This document shows positions 42,693-51,626 of a stretch of 64,000 bases of DNA, piece by piece (the stretch's first letter is position 1; each line of letters opens with the position of its first letter). A program made the position numbers and the translations under genes. The notes under the pieces are model-generated. The model was not told the origin of the DNA. It ran no database searches and saw only the letters and a list, made by a program, of their open reading frames with translations. The DNA comes from JBCCEJ01 sp039030335 (GTDB taxonomy: Bacteria; Pseudomonadota; Gammaproteobacteria; HK1), in NCBI GenBank assembly GCA_039030335.1, contig JBCCEJ010000010.1, positions 47,255 to 111,254 of the forward strand. The letters run 5' to 3'.

Positions 42693-43373
42693 GTGCGCGC
42701 AATGATTCTGGCCGCCGGTCGCGGCAAACGCATGGGTTCCCTCACGCAGACCTGCCCGAAACCGCTGCTGCAAGCGGGCGGCGTCACGCTCATTGAGCAC
42801 GTCATCGCGCAGCTGCTGAACGCGGGCATCCGCGAGTTCGTCATCAATCACGCTTATCTGGGACACAGAATCGTCGAACATCTGGGGGATGGCCGGCGTT
42901 TCGGCGCGGACATCGTGTACGCGGCGGAGCCGGAGGGTGCACTGGAGACTGGCGGCGGCATCATGGCCGCCCTGCCATTGTTGGGCCCGGACCCGTTTCT
43001 CGTCGCGAACGCCGACGTCTGGTGCGACCTGGACCTTGCGACGCTCCCCTGGGTCCCGGCCGGCCTGGCACATCTGGTGCTGGTCGCAAACCCCGACCAC
43101 CACGCGGCGGGCGACTTTGCCGTCGGCGCCGATGGTCGGCTGAACGCGTACGGCGAGCCGCGATTCACGATGGCCGGGATCAGCGTTTTCCGCCCCGAAC
43201 TCTGGAACGGTTGCCGACCCGGTCGTTTCCGCATTCCGCCGCTGTTGAGGTACTACATGGGTTTGGGGCAGGTGTCTGGCGAAGTCTACGCCGGGCGCTG
43301 GTCTGATGTCGGGACACCCGAGCGTCTGGCCGCGCTGGACGCGGAACTGCGACGCGAATCCCGGCGGTCCTGA
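42693..43373 (+). CDS. murU: Sugar-phosphate nucleotidyltransferase, MurU-like
   Basis: A 226-residue nucleotidyltransferase. The N-terminus MRAMILAAGRGKRMGSLTQTCPKPLL is the NTP-binding signature (G-x-G-x-R-M...PKP), VANADVWCDLDL supplies a metal-binding Asp, and GRWSDVGTPERL the C-terminal site. Length and N-terminus match N-acetylmuramate alpha-1-phosphate uridylyltransferase (MurU) of peptidoglycan recycling; mannose-1-phosphate guanylyltransferase is an alternative. The usual partner kinase AmgK is not adjacent. GTG start. Confidence 0.8.
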   Translation: MRAMILAAGRGKRMGSLTQTCPKPLLQAGGVTLIEHVIAQLLNAGIREFVINHAYLGHRIVEHLGDGRRFGADIVYAAEPEGALETGGGIMAALPLLGPDPFLVANADVWCDLDLATLPWVPAGLAHLVLVANPDHHAAGDFAVGADGRLNAYGEPRFTMAGISVFRPELWNGCRPGRFRIPPLLRYYMGLGQVSGEVYAGRWSDVGTPERLAALDAELRRESRRS

Positions 43374-43767
43374 CCGCGCTGTCCCGCCTCAGCGCATCGG
43401 GTCAGCGGGCCTGGATGCGCTGAAACGGGTGGCGCTGCGGCTGCCTGAGTCCCGGTTCTGCCCGTCCGGGGTAGGGCATTCATAGTGTGTGTCCGTTTCA
43501 GCCGTCCAGCCCCCGCGCAAAGTGTGTGTCCGTTTCAGCCAATGGAATCTAGGCCTACGCGGCCTGAGGTGTTCGCCTACGCGCGCGCGTCCGTTGTGCT
43601 GAAGACAGCGCCGCGGGCATCTCTAAACTGGTTGTGTCTGAACGGCTTGCCGGGCTTCACGGCACGGGTCGCCGCAGTCAGACGGGAAGTTAAAGGAACA
43701 CGAACTGGCAGCGCTGGACTTCCGGCCGCCGGTTCGCCCGACCACAACAACATGGAGTAACACTACG
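43374..43767. repeat. Intergenic region with a 20-bp direct repeat
   Basis: A 394-bp stretch between murU and comEA. AGTGTGTGTCCGTTTCAGCC is present at 43484-43503 and again at 43521-43540, exact copies 37 bp apart. A 9-bp inverted repeat (CAGCGCATC at 43390-43398, GATGCGCTG at 43414-43422) lies just after murU, without a T-run. No gene is recognised. Confidence 0.6.
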
Positions 43768-44037
43768 ATGCGTGGACTCAACCACACCATTGCTGCCGCC
43801 ATACTGGCGTTCGGCCTCACCAATCCTCTGCTCGCTGTCGAGCCGGTCGATATCAACGCCGCAGATGCCGCAACCATCGCGGCCGCAATCGATGGCGTAG
43901 GTCTCAAGCGTGCTGCGGCAATCGTCGCCTACCGCGAGGCAAACGGGCCGTTCACCTCGGTGCAGGATCTGACGATGGTGCGCGGTGTCGGCGAGAAGAC
44001 GGTGAACGCGGCTGCCAAGAACCTGGTGGCTCGCTAG
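43768..44037 (+). CDS. ComEA-like helix-hairpin-helix DNA-binding protein
   Basis: An 89-residue secreted protein: signal peptide (HTIAAAILAFGLTNPLLAVE) followed by a single ComEA domain: VDINAADAATIAAAIDGVGLKRAAAIVAYREANGPF and LTMVRGVGEKTVNAAAKNL (two HhH motifs). ComEA proteins bind double-stranded DNA in the periplasm during natural transformation. A GGAGT Shine-Dalgarno lies just upstream. No other competence genes are adjacent. Confidence 0.92.
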   Translation: MRGLNHTIAAAILAFGLTNPLLAVEPVDINAADAATIAAAIDGVGLKRAAAIVAYREANGPFTSVQDLTMVRGVGEKTVNAAAKNLVAR

Positions 44038-44167
44038 CTACACCAACCATGGACTGAGTCGCACTTGAGCGACATGCAAATCGAGGCACGGCAGCGCCGT
44101 ATGGCGCCGCCGTGACCCCGCCGCTTCCAGAAGGCCCGAGCGGCCACAGTGCGCGCCTGGCTGGCCG

Positions 44168-44842
44168 CTAGCTGGCCGCGCTCCGCTCCGTGGCCCCAAC
44201 GTGTGTCATGAACTTCTCGAGCGACTCGTAAGGCTGCGCGCCTACTACGCCGTAACCACCAGCCACGAACGTCGGAACACCAGTGACCCCAACGCCGCGG
44301 GAATGGTGCCAGTGCTCATCGATCGCATGGCTGAAGCGCCGTTCGGTCAGCACTGCGCGCGCCTCATCGGGATCGAGACCAACGCTTGCGGCCAGTTCGA
44401 CCAGCACTTCGACATCACCTACGTTTTTTCGATCGACAAAGTAGGCGCGATAGAGAGCCATGTGAATGGCTTCAAAACCCGGTTGGGTGTCCGCCCAGCA
44501 GGCCAGTTCTTGCGCCAGGCGGCTGTTGTAGGTGTGTGTGCGCTCGGCGTACTCCAAACCTTCCTCGGCCATCAGGGCTTTCATCCGCTCGTACATCGCT
44601 TCGAGATCCATGCCCCGGCCAGCGAACAGTTCCTCGAGCGACCGCCCCTCATCCGGCGTCTCGGGATGGAGCGGGAAATACACCCACTTGAGGTTGATAT
44701 CGAATTTCTGACGAAGCTTTTCAATACGAACCGTACTGAGGTAGCACCAGGGTCAGACGAAGTCGGTGAAGACTTCCAGCGTCACAGGTTCAGTCGACGT
44801 CACCGCAAAACTCGCTCGGTCAGTTAACTTGCGTGCGAGCAT
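44168..44842 (-). CDS. FrnE/DsbA-family oxidoreductase, predicted selenoprotein (UGA = Sec)
   Basis: A protein of up to 224 residues with a DsbA-like thioredoxin fold of the FrnE branch. The frame is open from ATG 44842 (or GTG 44803) to 44168 except for one TGA at 44753-44755. It falls exactly where relatives have the first Cys of C-P-W-C: context LEVFTDFV-U-PWCYLSTVRIEKL. The rest is intact: KWVYFPLHPETPDEG, the helical insertion (about 50-150), and GVTGVPTFVAGGYGVVGAQP with the cis-Pro of the active site. A SECIS-like hairpin follows the TGA. Reading TGA as selenocysteine gives a normal-length protein. The alternative is a recent nonsense mutation, leaving a 171-residue ORF from the GTG at 44683 without the active site. 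selA/B/C/D are outside this window. Confidence 0.85.
44721..44739 (-). promoter_or_regulatory. Candidate bacterial SECIS element
   Basis: Immediately downstream of the in-frame TGA, the minus-strand RNA can fold UCAGUAC-GGUUC-GUAUUGA: 7 base pairs (one G-U) closed by a 5-nt loop starting GG-U. The loop begins 20 nt after the UGA. Bacterial SECIS elements need a small apical loop with a G at its start, about 16-37 nt after UGA, and that of E. coli fdhF has the loop GGUCU. Both conditions are met here. Confidence 0.75.
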
Positions 44843-44947
44843 GGCAGCGTGCGTAGGACCGTGCAATCGTGTACGCGCGCCGGCGCGAGTGTCCGGCGCG
44901 CCCGATAACTGCTGCGGGTTTCGTGTCTACTGTGGCGCAGAGCGCGC

Positions 44948-45583
44948 TCAGGCGCTGCTCGGGTGGACCCGCCGGCCACGTGCACGCGGTCGGCCGCCAG
45001 CGACCAGGCCCAGCCCCCCCAGCACCAGCCACATCGCCGCCGGCGCACTGGCCTGCACGACGGTCATGGCAGATTCGTCTGCTGACATGGATGCTTGCAG
45101 GACGTTCTGGCCATCCAACAGACGGAAATCGGCGCTCACGATATTGGCCAGCGTGAAGTTACCGGCTGTGATGGCGATGGAGACTGTGCCGATCAGATCC
45201 AGTGCCGAGGTGATGTCGGCCGTGAACGTCAGTACGCCCGGGTTGATCGCTGCTGGTGGGTCTGATCCAGTGATGGTCAGCGGGAAGGGTGCAACGAGCG
45301 TACCGGAATTCGCCAACACTCCTACGGCGAGGTCGTAGGAGTTCGATGAATCGCCAATAGAAGCGGGTGATTCGAAAATCTCCAGCTCGAACGTGTGAGG
45401 GTTTGAAGAAGGGGGCAAGCTCGACACATCGTAGGCGCTGAAGTCGTAGTCGAAAGTCAGGACTTCACCCGGGCCGAGCGAGATGGCGGCTACCCGCTGC
45501 GATGCAAAGCACAGCGTCAGGAGCAGCAGCAGAGGCGTCAGCGTGTTGGACGGCAATGCAAAGCGCATCGAGAGCATGTTCAA
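44948..45583 (-). CDS. Secreted protein with PEP-CTERM-like C-terminal anchor
   Basis: A 211-residue exported protein with a long signal peptide (LTPLLLLLTLCFASQRVAA) and a beta-rich body. The tail has the three-part sorting pattern: SAPAAMW (short motif), a hydrophobic helix (LVLGGLGLVAGG) and a basic end (RPRARGRR). This is a variant of the PEP-CTERM tail recognised by exosortase, with APA in place of PEP. No exosortase is in the window. Body function is unknown. It is one of two proteins here with a SAPA tail, the other ending at 52880. Confidence 0.75.
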   Translation of the reverse strand: MNMLSMRFALPSNTLTPLLLLLTLCFASQRVAAISLGPGEVLTFDYDFSAYDVSSLPPSSNPHTFELEIFESPASIGDSSNSYDLAVGVLANSGTLVAPFPLTITGSDPPAAINPGVLTFTADITSALDLIGTVSIAITAGNFTLANIVSADFRLLDGQNVLQASMSADESAMTVVQASAPAAMWLVLGGLGLVAGGRPRARGRRVHPSSA

Positions 45584-45758
45584 GACCTCCAGTGCCCGGA
45601 CGTCCCGCTCGCAGCGGGCGCTCGGGTCTCGCGATTACAGGTGGCCTCACATTATCTGCCAGGCATCACGGATGCGTCACCGATTCGCGTGCGCTTCGCG
45701 TCCTGGTCACATGAAGTCACGAAAATCCTCGCGTAAGCTGAGTCCAGCCACCTGGGTT

Positions 45759-48700
45759 TCAGAGAACCGCTGCAGACGTCGCCTCGACGTAAAGCGCACG
45801 GCTCACACTGCTCGGCTGCGTGTTGAGCGCTTGAGTCAGTACGCGGCTCAGGGTCCGGAAAGTGTTGACTGCGTCACCATACTGGCCAGCAGCCAGCTGC
45901 GCCCGCATGATGCCCTGATAAAAGCCCTCGGCAGTAGGGTCTATGTCGACCGCATACTGATACCAGCTCATTGCCTCGTTCCATTGTCGGTCACCCAGAT
46001 GCTGCCGTGCGATCTGCTCTACGATTCGCGTCGCCCGCATCCACAACCGCTCGCGCAGCTCTACAGCCCAGCTCGTGTCAACGTCAGCAAGAAAATGCCC
46101 TTTGTACAGGGTCAGAGCCTCGCGGGCCCGGCTTTCGGGGCGATCCAGCGGACCGCCCGGGTGCCCACCACGGGTCAGCTGCTCGAATGCGAGTGCATCG
46201 ACCCAGCAAGATCGCTGATTGATGCTGACTCCATCTTCACTGGTCTCCAGCGCGCCCTCGCCCACGATTTTGCGCAAGCGATACAAGGCAGTCCTGAGTG
46301 CCCTGGTGGCCGCATCGCCATCGAGATCCGGCCAGAGCAACAGCGTCAGGCGCGAAAACGCGACATTGCGCCCGCCTGCCGCGATGATTGCGTGCAGCAG
46401 CTGTAGAGCCCGCCGCGGGGCTTTGCGGCCGAAGCCAACGGACTGACCGTCGCGAACTAGTCGAAACTCGCCCAGCACGTACACTTCGACATCAAAGGTC
46501 CACTCAGCCGGATCCGTGACGATGTCGGCAGGTTCCAGATCGAGCGCGTGAATCAGCTGCCGCGCGAAACCTGGTTCAAGTTGGTGGCGCAGCGCAAAAG
46601 CCAGCAACTTCGCGAACCTGCAAGGCGCAAAAAACAGCGTTCGGTGTAGCCCCAGACTGGCGGCGCTCTGGAGCGCTGCGCGCAGCAACGGCCGGGCCCG
46701 CGCGGGTTGCCGGCGCGCGAGCGCGATCTCGGCTCCGACGTAATGAACCATCGCCAGTAAGGCGGAATACCCGTGCCTCTTGCCAAGCTGCCTCGCGCGG
46801 GCCAGCTGACCCAACGCCCGGCGAACGTCGCCAAGGTCGAGCCACACCTGCGCAGACGCCAAAGCTATGTAGGCAACCGCCAGCGGAGTGGGGTCAGCCC
46901 GAGCGGCCTCCTCTGCCGCAACGAGGAGCTCTGCGGCGTGCGTTGAGTTGCCCCGCAGCCAGGCATACCACGCAAGGTTCAGGAAGTAGTGGATGCGGTG
47001 GTAGGCGCCGGCTGGAACGCCGGATTGCTCGAGCCGTCGCACTTGCGCCTGTGCAGCTGTGAGATCGGAATGCGCGAAGGCAGCCAGGCAACCGCAGTCG
47101 GTTATGAAGTGATCGGTAGTGTGGATGCCGGTGTCACGTGACAGTGTCCAACACTGTTCTGCGACATCACCCAGACCACTTACGTCATCGGAGAACCAAT
47201 AGCGATTCGCCCCTGACATCATCTCCCAGCTGATCAACGCATACGGTATCTGGTTTGCGTTCCGGGCAAGTGGGGCGAGGCGGCCGCGCAGCTGGTTTGC
47301 GGCCGCCGTCATACCGCGGTGCGTGTAGTAGAACATCAAGATAGCGCCGGACATCAGGCGCCGGTGCAGCGGCTGCTCGCCGGCAACCAGGCGTTCGAGC
47401 CTTTCCGCCCAGCCCTCGACTTCCGGGTGTTTCGGCGCCACGACGGAGAGTGCACCCAGCACGCCGGGCCCCGCCATCATGTCCATTCGCTCGGATTGCA
47501 AGAGCGCCAACGAAGCGCGGACCCGGAGTAGTTGTTCGACTCTCGGCTCAAGGTCCCTGAAATCGAACAGCAATACCCGGCTTTCGAGCAACGCGACCAA
47601 CGCCGTAAAGAGCCCGAACACGTCACCAGCCCGCTCAAAGCCATCAAGAGCCACATCGATGTCGGCAAAGCCGGCTCGCGGGTCAGTGATGACCCGCGCA
47701 AGCCCTCGCCAAAGAGCGAGCTCTGGATGAACCGTCAACGTGTCTGGAGGAGTGAGTTCGAGCCAACGCAACATCCGGCGGTGTCTGCCCCGATAAAGCA
47801 GCTCCGGCCCATACTGGTTGGCAAGGCGGGCAACTTCCGGCCAGTCCGCACCTGCTACCCGCAGTTCCAGCGCCTGTTCGAGGTCGCCGTCCTCCTCCAG
47901 CAAACTTGCCGCGTGAAGCGTCAGACGCGCCAGCTCATCCGGCGCAAAAAGGCACCGGGCACGCTCCTGCAAAAAGCGCCTGAACAGCGGATGAAATGTA
48001 TAGGCCCCAGTTCGGCTGCCGTGACGGGTCGTAAAGAAGTTCTCTCGGACCAACCGGCGCACTATCGCCGCGGCGCCGGCATTGCTCGTCAGACGCCTCG
48101 CTGACGCCGCCGTGAAACGCGGCCACAGGCTGTTGGCGGCGAGGAACCTCTGAGTGTCAGTCGACTCGGCGTCGAAAATCTCGGCCGCAAAGTAGGCGAA
48201 AGCAAGCTCCTGCGTCTCTGCATCGCCTCTCTCCGGCGGTTCGACCTGTGGTGCCTGCGCCACGAGGACCACGCCTGCCACCCAGCCACCGAGTCTCATA
48301 AGGGTCGCATCCGGGACGGATTTTCCCCGCGCCGTCGCGATTGCGCGCATTTCGCCGGCCCGCAGTTGCAGCTGTTCCCACCGAATGGAGGCCAGCTGCG
48401 AGCGCACAACGAGTTGCGCCGACCGCTCCGGCGGCACATGACGGCTCGCGACCACCAGGCGCAACGACGCCGGTGTCGCGTTTGCGAACTCTCCAAGCAA
48501 CGCGGCGAAGAATGACTCCCGGTCCGCGAACTGCGCGTTGTCTACAACGATCACGGTACCGTCAGGCAGCACCTCAGTCAGCACTCGGAGGAAGGCGCGA
48601 ACGTAGGCGCGAACGCCCAGCGCGTATTCATGAGTGAAGGGCGCCACGGAAAGCTTGCGGCGAGGGAAGCGCGCTTTGATCGCTCGAACCAGGAAATGGA

Positions 48701-48935
48701 AGAAAGTGCCGGGATCCGCATCATCTTCGTCGAGTTGCAACCAGACGATCGGATTCGTTGATGCACTTAGCTGGTGCGCAACGAGCGTAGTCTTGCCACT
48801 GCCACCAGGTGCTGAAATCCACACGACCGGACGCGTCAGGGCTTCGTCAAAGACGGCTGCCAATCGTGGTAGCGGAACTGCCGACGACGTATCGGGCAGC
48901 GTCAACTTCGGCATCCGCTCCAGGCGTCGCGCCAA
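45759..48935 (-). CDS. Large ATPase transcription regulator with SARP/BTAD C-terminal domain
   Basis: A 1058-residue MalT-like signal-transduction ATPase. Walker A is WISAPGGSGKTTLVAHQLS, Walker B-like TVIVVDNAQ; the middle (about 350-780) is helical and TPR-like. About 815-910 is an OmpR-type winged helix (VLGEFRLVRDGQ, GRKAPRRALQLLHAIIAAGG, ALRTALYRLRKIVGEGAL) and 920-1050 a bacterial transcriptional activator domain (BTAD) with TPRs. This reversed order, NTPase first and DNA-binding domain last, is seen in proteobacterial BTAD regulators. Effector and targets are unknown. It is divergent from an iron transporter operon 408 bp away. Confidence 0.9.
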   Translation of the reverse strand: MARRLERMPKLTLPDTSSAVPLPRLAAVFDEALTRPVVWISAPGGSGKTTLVAHQLSASTNPIVWLQLDEDDADPGTFFHFLVRAIKARFPRRKLSVAPFTHEYALGVRAYVRAFLRVLTEVLPDGTVIVVDNAQFADRESFFAALLGEFANATPASLRLVVASRHVPPERSAQLVVRSQLASIRWEQLQLRAGEMRAIATARGKSVPDATLMRLGGWVAGVVLVAQAPQVEPPERGDAETQELAFAYFAAEIFDAESTDTQRFLAANSLWPRFTAASARRLTSNAGAAAIVRRLVRENFFTTRHGSRTGAYTFHPLFRRFLQERARCLFAPDELARLTLHAASLLEEDGDLEQALELRVAGADWPEVARLANQYGPELLYRGRHRRMLRWLELTPPDTLTVHPELALWRGLARVITDPRAGFADIDVALDGFERAGDVFGLFTALVALLESRVLLFDFRDLEPRVEQLLRVRASLALLQSERMDMMAGPGVLGALSVVAPKHPEVEGWAERLERLVAGEQPLHRRLMSGAILMFYYTHRGMTAAANQLRGRLAPLARNANQIPYALISWEMMSGANRYWFSDDVSGLGDVAEQCWTLSRDTGIHTTDHFITDCGCLAAFAHSDLTAAQAQVRRLEQSGVPAGAYHRIHYFLNLAWYAWLRGNSTHAAELLVAAEEAARADPTPLAVAYIALASAQVWLDLGDVRRALGQLARARQLGKRHGYSALLAMVHYVGAEIALARRQPARARPLLRAALQSAASLGLHRTLFFAPCRFAKLLAFALRHQLEPGFARQLIHALDLEPADIVTDPAEWTFDVEVYVLGEFRLVRDGQSVGFGRKAPRRALQLLHAIIAAGGRNVAFSRLTLLLWPDLDGDAATRALRTALYRLRKIVGEGALETSEDGVSINQRSCWVDALAFEQLTRGGHPGGPLDRPESRAREALTLYKGHFLADVDTSWAVELRERLWMRATRIVEQIARQHLGDRQWNEAMSWYQYAVDIDPTAEGFYQGIMRAQLAAGQYGDAVNTFRTLSRVLTQALNTQPSSVSRALYVEATSAAVL

Positions 48936-49343
48936 ACATCACCTCCTGATCCGGAACAGCAAGCGCGTGCGAAAAACCGGCTGAATGCCACCCGGCTCAA
49001 AGCCCGTGAGTATAGCGCTCCCGCGACCCGCTCAGCGCGACCTTCACACTCGTTCGTTTGAATATGAGAATGATTCGCATTAGCATCTGTGTCTGCCTGC
49101 GTGAGCAACGGCTGCCATTGAGTCATAAGTGGCCTGGGACAAGCGCCGCGCGTGACAGCCGATGAGCAGGTTGAACCCGTGATACTCGAGGACTGCGAGC
49201 CGCCACCCGGCGATAGCAAGGACGTGCTGGTGCGGCGCCAGACGAATCCTTCAATCGTAAGCTGACCAGCCGACTACTGGTCGCGAAACAACCTTCGGCC
49301 GCGTCTGAGTCATTTTTCTTGGCTAGCGAACGGAGACACCGCG
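48936..49343. other. Divergent intergenic region/leader (408 bp)
   Basis: Between the BTAD regulator and the iron ABC operon. It contains a good Fur box (49065-49079) and then about 260 bp before the GTG at 49344. A small open frame (49152-49265, 37 codons, GTG start) shows no resemblance to a known family, including HemP. A cobalamin riboswitch was looked for because of the transporter type but not seen. Confidence 0.55.
49061..49085 (+). promoter_or_regulatory. Fur box
   Basis: AATATGAGAATGATTCGCAT followed by TAGCA. The core TGAGAATGATTCGCA (49065-49079) is an almost perfect palindrome around a central G and closely matches the classic Fur half-sites of TGAGAATGATTCTCA. It predicts iron-repressed transcription of the ABC operon, and perhaps of the divergent regulator. 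Confidence 0.8.
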
Positions 49344-50492
49344 GTGATTTTCAACACCTACCTGATTCGCCTGATCGGCATCCTGACAGCGTTTGTCATG
49401 ACGCTTGCACCCCTCGGCACGAGCGCCGCCGCCGGACTTACCTTGACGGACATCGCGGGCCGGCAGGTCAACATCACCAAGATGCCTGAACGTATCGTGC
49501 TCGGCGAAGGCCGGATGATGTACGCGATCACGGCGATCACCGACGGCAACCCATTCACCAGGATCGTCGGATGGAAAGACGATCTCGTGCTCTACGATCC
49601 GGACGCATTCAAGAAATTCGCCGCCGTGTTCCCAAAAGACACGGCGCGAATGATCAACTTCGGTAACCCTTACGCAGGCGACTTCAGCGTCGAGACCGTG
49701 CTGCAGGCGAAGGCGGATCTGATGCTGCTCGACGTCGGCAACCTGTTCAAGGCGCAGGAAACCGGCCTCCTCGAGAAGATGGCGAAGGTCGGCATCCCAG
49801 TGGTGTTCATCGACTTTCGCAAGAATGCGACCGAAAACACGGTGCCATCCCTGCTGATTTTGGGGCGCCTGCTTGGCGAAGAGAAAAATGCTGCCGAGTT
49901 CATCGACTTCTACATTGCCGAGATGCGCAAAGTCACCAACGTCGTCGATACGATCCCGGCTGATGAGCGGCCGCTGGTCGTCATCGAAAATGCCGCTGGC
50001 TGGCAGAAGGACTTCTGCTGCTGGTCGTTCGGCTCGTATAACTATGGCCGCTTCGTAGAACTCGCCGGCGGCATCAACTTCGCTTCGACACTGGCGAACG
50101 CCTACTCCGTTACCCTGTCGATGGAAGGCATCATCAAAGCGGACCCGGATGTCCTCATCGGAACCGGTGCAAACTGGGCCGAAGCCCGTCCGGATGTCAC
50201 CGCAACGCTGCTCGGCTACCAGGCCGACCCGGCTGAGAACGCCAAGCGTCTGAAAGCGCTCTCACAACGCGCTGGCTTCAAAGACCTGCGCGCCGTCAAA
50301 ACCGGGCGCATGCACTCCATCTACCACCAGTTCTACAACAGCCCCTACCACTTCGTCGCCGTGCAGCAGATTGCCAAGTGGCTGCACCCCGAGGACTTCG
50401 AGGACCTGGATCCCCAGGAGACATTCGACCGGATGCATAAGCGTTTTATGCCGTACGGCAATTCAGGGCAGTTCTGGGTATCCGTTCAGTAG
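49344..50492 (+). CDS. Iron-complex ABC transporter substrate-binding protein
   Basis: A 382-residue periplasmic binding protein with a signal peptide ending near TSAAA and the class III (FepB/BtuF-type) fold. TLTDIAGRQVNITKMPERIVL is the typical start; the two lobes are joined by a rigid helix around 165-190. FGNPYAGDFSVETVLQAKADLML and DPDVLIGTGANW mark the N- and C-lobe ligand regions. QKDFCCWSFGSYNYGRF is unusual, with adjacent Cys. Siderophore-iron is the most likely ligand given the Fur box. GTG start with GGAG upstream. Confidence 0.88.
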   Translation: MIFNTYLIRLIGILTAFVMTLAPLGTSAAAGLTLTDIAGRQVNITKMPERIVLGEGRMMYAITAITDGNPFTRIVGWKDDLVLYDPDAFKKFAAVFPKDTARMINFGNPYAGDFSVETVLQAKADLMLLDVGNLFKAQETGLLEKMAKVGIPVVFIDFRKNATENTVPSLLILGRLLGEEKNAAEFIDFYIAEMRKVTNVVDTIPADERPLVVIENAAGWQKDFCCWSFGSYNYGRFVELAGGINFASTLANAYSVTLSMEGIIKADPDVLIGTGANWAEARPDVTATLLGYQADPAENAKRLKALSQRAGFKDLRAVKTGRMHSIYHQFYNSPYHFVAVQQIAKWLHPEDFEDLDPQETFDRMHKRFMPYGNSGQFWVSVQ

Positions 50493-50501
50493 GCACGAGT
50501 T

Positions 50502-50533
50502 AGTGCCGGCAGACGTGCGTGTCTGCCGGCACT
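50502..50533 (+). other. Intra-operon hairpin between binding-protein and permease genes
   Basis: A perfect 13-bp stem (AGTGCCGGCAGAC with GTCTGCCGGCACT) around a 6-nt GTGCGT loop, 10 bp after the binding-protein stop and 20 bp before the permease start. No T-run follows, so it is more like an mRNA-stabilising or partial attenuation element that gives higher expression of the binding protein. This is known for similar operons and inferred here. Confidence 0.75.
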
Positions 50534-50552
50534 CTCGGGTTCTCTCGCGGCC

Positions 50553-51626
50553 ATGAACGAAAACGCCGTCGCCAGGGCTGAAGTTGACGCTATCGTCAGC
50601 AGCTACCGCCGGCTTTCATTGCGGCGTGTGCTGTTGGTCACAGCGGCAGGCCTGGTACTGCTCGCTTCGGTGATCCTCGACGTCGTGACCGGCCCCGCTG
50701 ATCTGACGTTTTGGCGCACGATGCAGGTGGTATTCACGCCGTCAGTTGCGACGGTTGCCGAAGACGTCATCATCTGGGACCTGCGATTGCCCATCGCGAT
50801 AATGGCGGTGGTCGTCGGTGCCATGCTCGGGGTCGCCGGCGCCGAAATGCAGACGATCCTCAACAATCCTCTCGCCGATCCGTTCACACTCGGTTTGTCA
50901 TCGGCCGCGAGCTTTGGTGCTGCGCTCGCGATCGTGCTCGGCTGGTCGGTCATACCAGCGACGGGCGGTCTGTTCGTCACGGTTAACGCGTTTGTGGTCG
51001 CATTGGCGACTTCTCTCGTGTTGTTCGGTTTTACCCGCCTTCGCGGTGTAACGCCGGAGGCGATGATCCTGGTCGGTATCGCCTTGATGTTCACGTACAA
51101 CTCGCTGCTGGCGTTTCTGCAATACGGCGCATCGGAAATTCAACTCGCGCAGATCATCTTCTGGCAGCTCGGTTCACTCGCGCGCGCAACCTGGGCGAAA
51201 GTCGGCATATGCACGGTGGTGCTCTTCATCGTGCTCGCCTACTTCCTCAGCCGGTCGTGGGCGCTGACGGCGTTACGCATGGGTGAGGAGAAAGCGGCCG
51301 CTCTGGGGGTGTCCGTCGCGGCACTGCGTCTCGGCGTGCTGGCCGGCGTTTCGTTGCTGGCCGCCGTCGCCGTTTCGTTCGTAGGCGCGATCGCGTTCGT
51401 AGGCCTCGTGGGGCCGCACATCGCGCGTATGATCGTCGGCGAAGACCAGCGCTGGTTCCTACCTCTGTCGGCCGCAGCCGGCGCGCTGATCCTGTCCGGC
51501 ACGTCGATAGCCTCGAAGGCGATCACGCCTGGCATTGTCTACCCGATCGGGATGATCACATCACTCATCGGAATTCCGTTCTTTTTGAGTCTCATCTTGA
51601 GTCACCGCAAGAGGCACTGGCATTGA
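50553..51626 (+). CDS. Iron-complex ABC transporter permease, FecCD family
   Basis: A 357-residue permease with about ten membrane helices. The conserved RLPIAIMAVVVGAMLGVAGAEMQTILNNPLADPFTLGLSSAASFGAAL block is characteristic: L-R-L-P, G-A-x-Q-x-x-x-x-N-P-L-A-x-P. The coupling-helix segment is GVSVAALR, and SFVGAIAFVGLVGPHIAR is the other family hallmark. It ends in an overlap (TTGA) with the ATP-binding gene. It imports iron-siderophore or related complexes across the inner membrane. Confidence 0.94.
   Translation: MNENAVARAEVDAIVSSYRRLSLRRVLLVTAAGLVLLASVILDVVTGPADLTFWRTMQVVFTPSVATVAEDVIIWDLRLPIAIMAVVVGAMLGVAGAEMQTILNNPLADPFTLGLSSAASFGAALAIVLGWSVIPATGGLFVTVNAFVVALATSLVLFGFTRLRGVTPEAMILVGIALMFTYNSLLAFLQYGASEIQLAQIIFWQLGSLARATWAKVGICTVVLFIVLAYFLSRSWALTALRMGEEKAAALGVSVAALRLGVLAGVSLLAAVAVSFVGAIAFVGLVGPHIARMIVGEDQRWFLPLSAAAGALILSGTSIASKAITPGIVYPIGMITSLIGIPFFLSLILSHRKRHWH

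Noticed and set aside
48936..49343. Possible cobalamin riboswitch or HemP-like small gene upstream of the ABC operon
   Set aside because: No B12-box or other conserved cobalamin-riboswitch segments; the 37-codon frame lacks HemP features. The Fur box explains the regulation better.
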